A stretch of DNA of 64,000 nt from Siphonodentalium dalli (lineage: Eukaryota; Mollusca; Scaphopoda; Gadilida; Siphonodentaliidae). Below are positions 54,957-63,807 of this stretch, piece after piece. The stretch is taken from NCBI GenBank assembly GCA_032622095.1, contig CP136061.1, positions 37,517,797 to 37,581,796 of the forward strand, in the 5' to 3' direction. The number at the start of each line of letters is the position of its first letter. The first letter of the stretch is position 1. The notes beneath the pieces were generated by a model. It saw only the letters and a program-made list of their open reading frames with translations, had not been told where the DNA came from and ran no database searches. The position numbers and the translations under genes were made by a program.

Positions 54957-55878
54957 CCGACCAAGAATTTTGCCTGTGTTCTATGCGCCTAATGAAGGCC
55001 GCATAATAATTTAATAAGGCCTTCCACTCGTAAGTTTCATAAAGATATGCTATTTTATTCAATAAGTTTATTCTGCCAGATCTTTCCGTGCTATTAATTC
55101 GCGAGCTTTTGATTATTTCGGTTTCTCCTGCAACAAACTGATTAAATGAAAGATCTGTAAACTGAATTTCTCGGGAAACAAATTCCAGCTGTAGCATGGC
55201 TTGAGGACATAACTGCGGATTCGTCACCTTGTCTTTTTGTTTCGCAGACAATCCAGACGAAGCCGCAGCCGTCGCCAAACCCGATAGCGCATGTGAAAAT
55301 TTTATATCTTTTGTTTCGTCATCGGATGAACTATATGAATCAGTACTGGACCCGTTTCTATTATTCAATAAACCTTTCAAATTTAACTGCTTCATTTGTT
55401 TGTTAACCTGTCGATGAAGCTGTTTATTCCGTCTGAGAATGTCAATGGTTAATTCATCATTAGTACTGTCATGCTCTTTTATTTTACTTGATTTCGAATG
55501 TTTACCTTCGCACGTTCCATTTCTCCTAATTTCCTTTAGTTCACGGATTTCGTTGTTTAATTTCTTTTTCATTTCTCGTTTCTTTACCATTTTTAACGCC
55601 TCTGCTTTCTGCTTTTTAATGTTATTCAACTCTTCCTCCATTTGAGCCATCTCCGGGTCGTCCGACTCTTCGAGATCACTCTCCAGATGGGGCATAACGT
55701 CTCCTGTAACACTCCCAGCCATACTCTCTGCTTTAACATGGGAGTTAAAATAAGAATTCATAGGGTCAATAACGTCTCCATGCGACTTTACTGGTGAATA
55801 ACTCTCGTATTTACCGTGATTGTGAAGTGTTGAATAGTTCACTTTTTCCTTATTTCTCAAGCTTCGTGTATTTTCCAT
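54910..55878 (-). CDS. Gag N-terminal part, coiled-coil protein
   Basis: 322 codons from the first ORF methionine after A1. Charged: residues about 75-115 (EMAQMEEELNNIKKQKAEAL onwards) form a Lys/Glu coiled coil, then an acidic Ser-rich patch (SSTDSYSSSDDE) and a more conserved-looking region with QLCPQAMLQLEFV. Position and composition identify it as Gag; sequence alone would not. Ends just after the shift point with the zinc-binding tail. Confidence 0.8.
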   Translation of the reverse strand: MENTRSLRNKEKVNYSTLHNHGKYESYSPVKSHGDVIDPMNSYFNSHVKAESMAGSVTGDVMPHLESDLEESDDPEMAQMEEELNNIKKQKAEALKMVKKREMKKKLNNEIRELKEIRRNGTCEGKHSKSSKIKEHDSTNDELTIDILRRNKQLHRQVNKQMKQLNLKGLLNNRNGSSTDSYSSSDDETKDIKFSHALSGLATAAASSGLSAKQKDKVTNPQLCPQAMLQLEFVSREIQFTDLSFNQFVAGETEIIKSSRINSTERSGRINLLNKIAYLYETYEWKALLNYYAAFIRRIEHRQNSWSDDPRFLGNSAISEPC

Positions 55879-56509
55879 CTTTTGATTGAAATGAACACAC
55901 CTGTATAAATGTCAGCTGTACTGCTAACCGTCAACCACGACATGAATCACAAAGCACCAAATTATTACACTGCACCACTGTCAATTATACTGACAACCAC
56001 AAACACATGCAGATGACACTGTACCACTGCTATAACCACCACGCAGATTATTACACTGCACCACTGTCAGCTATACTGCTAACTGATCAACCATATGCAC
56101 CAATCTCAGCACCTGCAACCACAACCCGAATTACAACTGTCGGATAAACCACCACGCAGATTAATACACTGCACCACTGTTAGCTATACTGCTAACTTAT
56201 TAACCAAATACACCAATCTCTGCACCGACCACAACACGAATCACAACCGTCCACGGCCGATTTTCGGTACACCAAAGGTCACCAACAGTTACGCGGGAAC
56301 TACAACCATTCGCTGTAACCAGCTACTACATCCAGGAAAACAATAACTGCATAACGGAATACACTGGCTATCTTAACGAAGAAGTGTCCACCACGTCCCA
56401 TTTATCCACGCTAAACGGACTCCCGTTGGCATTGTTTAAGGCCAACAATGAATATTAAATTCGTTAACCAACAGAAGCTATCGAATAAAGATAGGTTACT
56501 TCTTACCTC
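55879..56509 (-). promoter_or_regulatory. 5' leader of the Ngaro element with internal repeats
   Basis: On the + strand TACACTGCACCACTGT occurs at 55968, 56052 and 56165, each followed by ATACTG, and CACCACGCAGATTA recurs twice. These tandem repeats of about 85-115 bp sit between A1 and gag, where the promoter and untranslated leader should lie. No core promoter can be named. Confidence 0.6.
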
Positions 56510-56753
56510 AAATAAATTGAGTCCGTTCAGTGGACGCGCTGTTCCGAAAATGAATATTAACATTGGATGGTTCACCAATCAACAAGGCTTCGCGCACGAA
56601 TTATTTCTGAGGTGAACAGCAATCAGCTTAGCCAGGCATGCAAAGGCGTGTCAAATCTCGACACCGATACAACAATTAAGGTCGCTCGATACCGGCTCCA
56701 ATATCAGCCCTATATTCATTAGTCATTTTTATATTGAATGTTCAAAATTTCCA
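56510..56753 (-). repeat. DIRS-type terminal repeat A1
   Basis: The 5' end of the element. 244 bp, apparently identical to A2. Flanking base runs are not duplicated at the other end, as expected for tyrosine recombinase integration. Confidence 0.93.
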
Positions 56754-57128
56754 TATCAAAACCAAATACAAGATAATTAAGTGCTCATTCACTAGCAATT
56801 GAGAAGCATAGACAAAACGATCCAAACCAGATATTAAATATCGCATTTGTAAAGAACGTAAGACAGTAGAAAACAAAGAACATTTCTTTTTATTTTCCAA
56901 GAAAAACGCTAAACACAGAACAAATCTGATACATAAAATGGGTGTAGAATTGGATTTTCAGGGCTTGGTCCCAAATACAGATACATCATTTGCAACTTTT
57001 TCAAAGTATTCTTTGTCCAGAATCACCTAGTGATACAAGACATACATGTAATTTTATCGAACAATCACTGAATATCAGGTCATCTAATAATTCCTAAATT
57101 CAAATACTAATATTCGGTATTTAAATTA
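56754..57128. other. Spacer, nothing recognised
   Basis: AT-rich unique sequence flanking the retrotransposon. Confidence 0.5.
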
Positions 57129-57362
57129 TACCTGTTTGTTATTGTCAGTATTTATACCTGTTTGTTATTGTCAGTATTTATACCTGTTTGTTATTGTCAG
57201 TATTTATACCTGTTTGTTGTTGTCAGTATTTATACCTGTTTGTTGTTGTCAGTATTTATACCTGTTTGTTATTGTCAGTATTTATACCTGTTTGTTATTG
57301 TCAGTATTTATACCTGTTTGTTATTGTCAGTATTTATAGCTGTTTGTTATTGTCAGTATTTT
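57129..57362. repeat. 26-bp tandem repeat, nine copies
   Basis: Unit TACCTGTTTGTTATTGTCAG then TATTTA; two units have GTTGTTGTC. Because 26 is not a multiple of three the array is open in several frames, giving three overlapping false ORFs. Confidence 0.96.
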
Positions 57363-57767
57363 GTTATATGTCATGACAAATATCACTGGATAGTGATCAG
57401 TCAATAAAGTGTTCTATTCTATATTCTATTCTATTTACACGGAAACCTTGGTTTAAATTATCCCAATCCAAATAAAAGTTTAAAAAAAATTAAAATCCAT
57501 TTTTTTAAATTTCCATCTAATGTTGTCAGGCATGAAAAACGATGTTGGTGGGGGAAAGGGAGGGGGGTGAGACAGTCTGTAAATTTGTGCCTTGGTTTAT
57601 TCTGACACTTACCAATATACTATGTATACATGTACATCAATTTCCATGTATGAACAAAATGTTTTTTCTCATGCCGAGGTTATATGTATTTACACTCCCG
57701 AATACATGGCATCAGTGCTGTTTTAGGGACGTGCAATTATGGAAAGTAACCTTATTTGAAGACAGTA
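57363..57767. other. About 400 bp, nothing recognised
   Basis: TATTCTATTCTATT run at 57410. The 82-codon frame has no recognised domain. Confidence 0.5.
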
Positions 57768-58850
57768 TTAACATATCTCCCCTGAACTAAACACACTCAC
57801 AAAACCAGACATTATAATCCATGCGATAAAACTAGCACATGGTGGCAAAGCCCTATGTGATCACGAAATGCAGCCATACAGTGTAGAAGAATGTCACGGC
57901 AGATATTTAGTTTTAGTGGGGCCGGTTTGGTAGACGTGAAGGTTAGTGCCCTGCAAATCACCACTTTTCCGCAGAATCAAAATCAGATATCGAATCAGGA
58001 GGCTGATGTAGATATTGAATCAAATTGTGAATCGAATCCTCTAGCTGCTGGTGCATAAAGTACAGATTCACAAATCCCGTCGTGAGTTTGTTCCTGTAAG
58101 GCATTGAGAAATGTCAATGTAAGTATTCTGAAAGGAAATAACATCGCATTTGTAATTCCCCGTTTGTATAATATACCTACATTAAGATTCAGTTTTAGTA
58201 ATTAACCCTTTCAAGACGGGAGTTGTGCTGGTACAGCATTAAAGATCATGTGCCAGTGCATTCTCTTATATATGCGAGTCTCCCATAGGGAGCCTCACAT
58301 ATATAAGAGAATGCACTGGCTTACAAGTTTTAGGTAAATATTGTTAGGCAAATGTATTCTCTTATATATGCGAGGCTCGATCCCTATGGAACACTAGCAT
58401 ATAAAAGAGAATGCATTGGCACATTGGTTTTTGAAAAATTTCAGGAAGCTCCAGTCATGGAAGTCCAACATAACATATCTCCGCTGAACTAAATACACTC
58501 ACAAAACCTCATATTAGAATCGATGTGGTATAATTAGCACATGACGGCAAAGCCGTATTTGATCACGATTTGCAGCCATACAGTGTAGAAGAATGTCATA
58601 GCAGATATTTAGTGGTCACTAAAGTTATTGGTCCATCTCATGTGGGGGTTTGGTAGACGTGTAGGTCATAGGGCCCTGCAAATCACCACTATTCCGCCTA
58701 TTTAAAATCAGATATAAAATCCGGAGGCTGATATTGAACCAAATCGTGAATCTAATCGTCTAGCCACTGCATGGTGCATAAAGAATAGATTATCAAAGTC
58801 AGTCACAAGTTTGTTCCTGTAAGGCATTGAGATATGTCAATGTAACTATT
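57768..58850 (+). repeat. Direct repeat of about 360-380 bp around a C3 MITE
   Basis: Left copy 57768-58125 and right copy 58466-58850 share ACATATCTCC(C/G)CTGAACT, TTTGCAGCCATACAGTGTAG, CCCTGCAAATCACCAC and TTTGTTCCTGTAAGGCATTG, at roughly 85% by eye. The MITE begins 80 bases after the left copy ends. Older than the other cases. Confidence 0.88.
58206..58463 (+). mobile_element. Family C3 MITE
   Basis: TTAA then CCCTTTCAAGACGGGAGT; right end CTCCAGTCATGGAAG. Two hairpin modules joined by AAATATTGTTAGGC. Confidence 0.83.
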
Positions 58851-58930
58851 TCTCTCTTACTGGCTCTCCCTCTTACTCCCTCTATCGTCACCCTCCCTCC
58901 AAGGAATATTGTTCATTGTGATCTCAACTA

Positions 58931-59140
58931 CAGTAATGCCCTAAATAATCGACTCCATAACCACAGCAGAATTATGGGTAATATTTCAGGATTTAGTCGG
59001 AAATATGGCTTGTTGCCATTCATCGGAAAGCTCTCACAGAGCTTTTGATGAATGGCAACAAGCCATATTTCCGACTAAATCCTGAAAAATTACCCATAAT
59101 TCTGCTGTGGTTAAGGAGTCGATTATTTAGGGCATTAATG
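58931..59140. mobile_element. Family A MITE, left member of the second composite
   Basis: CAGTAATGCCCTAAATAATC start, nearly complete palindrome, GGGCATTAATG end. Confidence 0.9.
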
Positions 59141-59374
59141 TATAATATCTTTTCCCAACTTTCCTCTCCCATTTTTCCTGTATGTAAATTATTAAAGACC
59201 ACCATTATGTAAATGACACACTGTGTGCAGAACGTAACTGTTGATTATTTAGCTGTGAAAATATAGGGAATTCTTCTGCACCTGGTCCAATAATAATTAT
59301 GATATTTTGACAGTTATGGGCATCACTGACAATCCGGACTGAATTAAGAAATGCCAATTTGTAGTTTACATGTA

Positions 59375-59541
59375 CAGTAATGGCCTAAATCTTTAACCAT
59401 GCACAGCAGTATTTTGGGTAACTTTTCAGGATTTAGCGAGAGCTTTCCGATGAATGGTAACAAGCCATATTTCCGACTAAATCCTGAAAAATTACCCATA
59501 ATTCTGCTGTGGTTAATGAGTCGATTATTTAGGGCATTACT
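59375..59541. mobile_element. Family A MITE, right member of the second composite
   Basis: CAGTAATGGCCTAAATC start with the private GGCC and CAGCAGTATT changes also seen, inverted, in 43495-43670. The outer end is GGGCATTACTA. Confidence 0.86.
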
Positions 59542-59599
59542 ATATATGGATTAATTTAATACACAAACCCTTAATTTTTTCACAGAAATCTATGATTTG

Positions 59600-60350
59600 C
59601 TTTGATTTTTCATTCAGTTTTAAATTCTTGCACTGATGTGTATGTGAAAAAATATACTACTGCACGAATTTAAATAAGCGTCACGTACCTTTCTCAAATT
59701 GAAATTTGCACAGTACTATTTTTCGCTCAGTTTTATATTCGCACTGTTTAAATTCTCGCACCTATCTACACGAATTCAAAACTGACAAAACTATAATCGT
59801 ATAAATGGATCTGATGACAGTTTCAGTTCTCAGTCGTTTCTGAAGATACATATGTATATTAAACACGATAACAGTGGATTTACATCGTGTAAAACAAAAC
59901 TATATCATCAATTTATTGCGATGATGGATATTTACATGCTTATAAATATAATGATTTTGATGTTGAAATTGTTATGGACTGGACATCAATACAATGAACT
60001 TGAAAACAGAAAACCATGCACAACTGTGAAGGCAACTGATTTCAGAAAAATCTACACTTGGCTGTGGGGGTGTGATGACATGGCTAACTCAGACAGTATG
60101 GTCACTCAATGTCACTGGGGGACATGCTTTCAAGAACTAGCAACTAGAATATGTGCATTTCTTACAAGCATTTCAACATAGATTATGTTACCATGATTTG
60201 TATGTCGCTTGGCATTGAGTAATGGTTTTGAATTCCCGTGGTAATTTTTAAATTCAAAGTCGTATTATTTTCGCTCAGTTTTAAATTCGCGCACCAACAA
60301 ATGCACGAAAAATAGTCCTGCACGTATTTAAATATGAGTATTAGGTAAGC
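59600..60350. repeat. Dispersed GCGAATTTAAAACTGAGCG-type repeats around a spacer
   Basis: TTTTCGCTCAGTTTTAAATT-like words and GCACGAATTTAAATA occur at 59600-59790 and again at 60236-60345 in the same orientation; related to 15150-15235. The space between has a 109-codon frame (59852-60181) with no recognised domain, which I do not call a gene. Confidence 0.5.
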
Positions 60351-60379
60351 AATTATACACTCATGGACCATGAGTCATG

Positions 60380-60518
60380 GTAACCAAAACCACCAAGGAT
60401 ATGAAGAGAACAAACCAAGTCAACCACTCAAGGAAGTGATGGTGATGTCAATTATAAATATCTTGGGTATGTTGAGAAAAAAATCAACAGGCTCATCAGA
60501 CAAATAAAATAGTACCTA
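60380..60518. other. Spacer, nothing recognised
   Basis: AT-rich unique sequence. Confidence 0.5.
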
Positions 60519-60557
60519 CGGTAATGCCCTAAATAATCGACTCCTTAACCACAGCAG
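60519..60557. mobile_element. Family A MITE, left tip
   Basis: CGGTAATGCCCTAAATAATC through CCACAGCAG, then broken by the family B-derived segment. Confidence 0.8.
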
Positions 60558-60708
60558 TTCAGGCTTAAGCAGAATGAGGTTATATACCCAGAGGCTGAAT
60601 TTGGTTATGCTATATATAATAGCCCACCATGCAGATTGCATCACTAAATTCACCATATGGGGACCTCATTCTGTAAATAACTGACACAATATATCCAGAA
60701 TTGGGAGG
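60556..60708. mobile_element. Diverged family B element, the empty-site paralogue
   Basis: Matches 9994-10387 (AAGCAGAATGAGGTTATATA, CCCAGAGGCTGAATTTGG, CATGCAG.ATTGCATCAC) but lacks the C2 insertion. The homology continues through GGTACGGCTCTGTATGAGG to 60738, where the C1 insertion is also lacking. Confidence 0.9.
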
Positions 60709-60738
60709 TACGGCTCTGTATGAGGTGTTAAATATGTA

Positions 60739-60858
60739 CAGTAATGCCCTAAGTGAGAGCTTTCCGATGAATGGCAACAAGCCATATTTCTGACTAAATC
60801 CTGAAAAGTTACCCATAATTCTGCCGTGGTTAAGGAGTCGATTAGTTAGGGCATTATA
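60739..60858. mobile_element. Family A MITE, left arm deleted
   Basis: CAGTAATGCCCTAAG jumps to TGAGAGCTTTCCGATG; right arm to GGGCATTA. Orthologous in position to the copy at 10808. Confidence 0.85.
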
Positions 60859-60983
60859 TATGTACCTATAATTTATGTTGAAATTAACAAATTGACAGGC
60901 TCTGCTGTAGAGAAACAGGGTCATCTATACAATAGTGATGATGAGTGTGGGATTGGCTGTTCCTTTTTTACCCACCGTGATTG

Positions 60984-61423
60984 CAAGCTTGAGTTTAGTG
61001 TGCCTGTCATTTGCAGAATGAGGTCCCCAGAGGGTGAATTTAGTGATGCCATCCCACACAGCGGGATAGCATCACCAAATTCACCCTCTGGGGACCTCAT
61101 TCTGCATGGCCTCATCTGCTATGGGAGACATATATAGACTCAGATCGAAGTTCCCAAATGGTGAATATTGTGATGTACACCACGTGGGAACCTCGATTAT
61201 ACAATGTGTCATCTGCCAATTTGAGGATAAAGAGAAATTAAACTAAAAAAGTAATAGAATCTATGTGAAGAAGTTTCTATAGAAATTGATAATAAAGAAA
61301 CTTTCCAAAGATGAGACCTAAGCAGAATGAGGTACCCAGAGGGTGAATTTAGTGATGCTAGCCTGCTCCACACTCTGGAGACCTCATTCTGCAAATGACA
61401 GACACACTATAAACTCAGGCTTG
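60984..61423. mobile_element. Family B MITE, AAACTCAG subtype, near-perfect TSD
   Basis: Ends CAAGCTTGAGTTTAGTG and AAACTCAGGCTTG. Flanks CGTGATTG and GGTGATTG differ at one base. Confidence 0.86.
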
Positions 61424-61469
61424 GGTGATTGTAAAAAGTTACTGAGATAATGAATGGGGTACTTTAGAC

Positions 61470-61909
61470 CAATCCTGAATTCAGTGTGTCTGACATTTGC
61501 AGAATGAGTTCCCCAGAGGGTGAATTTAGTTATGCTATCGTGCAAAGTGGGCTAGCATCACCAAATTCACTCTCTGCCCGGGACCTCATGCTGCTTTGGA
61601 CTCAACTGATATGGGAGACTATAGAATCATACTGAAGTTTCCAAGTTGAAGTTGGTGATGTTCACCCATTAGTCATGTCGATTATGCATTTTAACTCCTG
61701 TAAATTAGGGGATATAGAAATTAATTCAACAGAAGGGAAAATGTAATTAAAACAATGTTAATTTGAGACTATAGATACTTTCCAGAATATGAGTACTAAG
61801 CAGAATGAGGTCCCCAGATGGTGAAATTGGTGATGCTAGTCCACCATAACTAAATTTACCCTCTGGGGACCTCATTCTGCAAATGTCAGACGCACTAAAT
61901 TCAGGCTTG
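61470..61909. mobile_element. Family B MITE, long subtype with 8-bp TSD
   Basis: Exact duplication CTTTAGAC at 61462-61469 and 61910-61917. Ends CAATCCTGAATTCAG and CTAAATTCAGGCTTG. Confidence 0.92.
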
Positions 61910-61917
61910 CTTTAGAC

Positions 61918-62081
61918 TAACGTAAGATGAGATCTCAGAATCTATTTTAGTCATGCAAGAAAATGATGAACATAGTGATCGAAGAGGTGTTTTTTGACTC
62001 AAGGCTTCATGGTAAGAACGGCAATTTGCTTTTTCAACTAACTAGACTACCAATTGTCTCAGAAAAAAATAAATGTACATG
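61918..62081. other. Spacer, nothing recognised
   Basis: Unique AT-rich sequence. Confidence 0.5.
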
Positions 62082-62506
62082 TAATTGTATGTCAGGGTTT
62101 ATCCCTGGCAGCAATGCAGACTGACTTAGGGCCCAACGAATGGGTAATTTCGACATCAAAATTGAATCAAAACTTTCTATGACTCTTTTAATAGTACAGT
62201 AATGCCCTAAATATTCGACTCCTTAACCACAGCGGAATTGTGGGTAACTTTTCAAGAATTAGTCGGAAAAATGGCTAGTTGCAATTCATCGGAAAGCTTT
62301 CCGATGAATGGCAACAAGCCATATTTCTTATTAAATCCTAAAAAGTTACCCATAATTCTTCTGTGGTTAAGGAGTCAATTATTTAGGACATTACTGTAAT
62401 TGTATGTCAGGGTTTATCCTTGGTAGCACCACAGACTGATTTAGGGCCCAACGAATGGGTAATTTCAACATCAAAATTTAATCAAATCTTTCTATGACAC
62501 TTTTAA
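62082..62506 (+). repeat. 110-bp direct repeats flanking a family A MITE
   Basis: TAATTGTATGTCAGGGTTTA, TTAGGGCCCAACGAATGGG and TTTCTATGAC.CTTTTAA occur at 62082-62192 and 62397-62506. The right copy starts at the TA that borders the MITE. Confidence 0.92.
62197..62396. mobile_element. Family A MITE between duplicated flanks
   Basis: TA at 62195-62196 and 62397-62398. Ends CAGTAATGCCCTAAATATTC and GGACATTACTG. Confidence 0.9.
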
Positions 62507-62931
62507 AGACATATTATGGACTTGTTCTGGTGCGTGAAATTGATAAGTTAGTACTCAGGTGCTATGCCAGCCCAACTGGAGGAATGTAGCATTCTACTAA
62601 CATCACAGACAGTTTCAAAGAAATAGACCACATGACTCCATAGAAAACATCGTCTGAACTGTGACGCTCAATTGTAAATATTTACATCTTGATTCGGGAC
62701 GCAACTATTGGCGATAAACTGACACAAATTATTTCGCTGTCGAGAGTCATTGCATTTAATTAATATATAAGAATGATGGTGTGTCTTGTCAATTTGGAAT
62801 TAGTATAAAAAATAACTACTCTGAACAAGATTATTCTCAAATTTCTATTTGATCACCCTAGGTACTGGAGTGTTTCACATCACTTTAACAGTGGATTAGC
62901 AGTACATATCAGTGGGAGGTATCAGTCAACA
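62507..62931. other. About 420 bp, nothing recognised
   Basis: AT-rich unique sequence. Confidence 0.5.
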
Positions 62932-63377
62932 GTGGCGTAGGAAGGTTATAATTATTCCTACGGCCCATAGGTATCATTCCATAGCTGCGCTTGCGCGGCA
63001 CCGAGGCGCGTGGAGCGCCGAGAAGGGGGGATAGTATGGAAGGTGGGGTCCCCCCTTCCAAATTTGGGAAATTTTTTAATATTCAACATTGAAATGGCGC
63101 TTTCTGATGCATTTTGGCGTAACCAATGTTACATTACACATGCTGGGAGAAAAGAATGAAACGTGCATCAATACAGACGGATAACATGATATAGTCAACA
63201 ACGTGTCTTCGATAAGAACTATAAATTAAGCAGCATGGCATCGTAGAAGTTCCACATTCCGTGTTTTATGACTATCCCCAATCGCACCATTCCCATGTGT
63301 GTAACAACAAAAAACTTCACTGGTGCGAATATTGGTACGGCCAAAACCGTCCGGCCGTTCCCGCTCCAACGCCACTG
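62932..63377. mobile_element. hAT-like non-autonomous element
   Basis: Inverted ends CAGTGGCGTAGGAA and GCTCCAACGCCACTG; CAGTGGCG ends are common in hAT elements. GC-rich left part (GCGCTTGCGCGGCACCGAGG, GGTGGGGTCCCCCC). A clean 8-bp duplication is not visible; the flanks share only GTCAA. The 70-codon frame has no domain. Confidence 0.5.
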
Positions 63378-63803
63378 GTCAAAATGGAAGCAAATCTCGG
63401 ATGATTTTATAAGGTCAGTGAGATAAATCAAAGTTTACGAAGAAGGCTCATTAAACTTCATTTCTATGACATATGAATAACATTTAGTCATAGTTTAAAA
63501 CAGTTTAATATATGAGAATGGCATGACATCAGTTTATATTTTTGAGCCACTGCCTCTATGGCATGACATCAGTTTATATTTTTGAACCACTGCCGCTATG
63601 TGAAAAGTAAGCAGCTTGAAGTCAATGGAGTCTGATTCGAGTCATTGTAAACGGAAACTATTCTGCACATGTATGGAAATAGCAGGGAGTAATCAAGAGC
63701 TAATTTGGGCGTGTCGGTCGAGTGAATTTGGGCGGCTTGAAAATACTTGATTTGGCAATTTTGGGCGCTCAATTCATTCATTCACCAACAGTGAAGTACA
63801 TTA
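63378..63803. other. Spacer with a 41-42 bp direct repeat
   Basis: TATGGCATGACATCAGTTTA through GCCACTGCC occurs twice in tandem at about 63515-63600. Nothing else recognised. Confidence 0.6.
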
Positions 63804-63807
63804 TTAA

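Larger units (their letters stand above)
50307..56753 (-). mobile_element. Ngaro/DIRS-type tyrosine-recombinase retrotransposon
   Basis: 6.45 kb, read on the minus strand. Order: A1 (56753-56510), leader, gag, RT/RNase H, tyrosine recombinase, SGNH hydrolase, B1 (51162-50928), A2 (50928-50685), 143-bp spacer, B2 (50541-50307). A1-ORFs-B1A2-B2 split direct repeats are the hallmark of the Ngaro and PAT branches of the DIRS order, which integrate a circular DNA by tyrosine recombinase and leave no target duplication. RT and recombinase frames are intact; gag and the hydrolase each have one frame break. The near identity of the repeat copies suggests recent activity. Confidence 0.93.
58931..59541. 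mobile_element. Composite: family A MITE - 234-bp core - family A MITE (inverted twin)
   Basis: MITEs at 58931-59140 and about 59375-59541 enclose the core 59141-59374, the reverse complement of 43671-43905 with only scattered differences. TA lies at both outer edges. Flanks beyond are unrelated to those at 43.5 kb. It has a TA duplication around the whole module, as one transposition unit would leave. Confidence 0.85.

Noticed and set aside
57136-57407. Three overlapping Cys/Tyr-rich ORFs
   Set aside because: A 26-bp tandem repeat is open in several frames; no coding signal.
59852-60181. 109-codon ORF as a possible host gene
   Set aside because: No domain, no upstream or splice evidence, and it lies between dispersed repeats. 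Not enough support.
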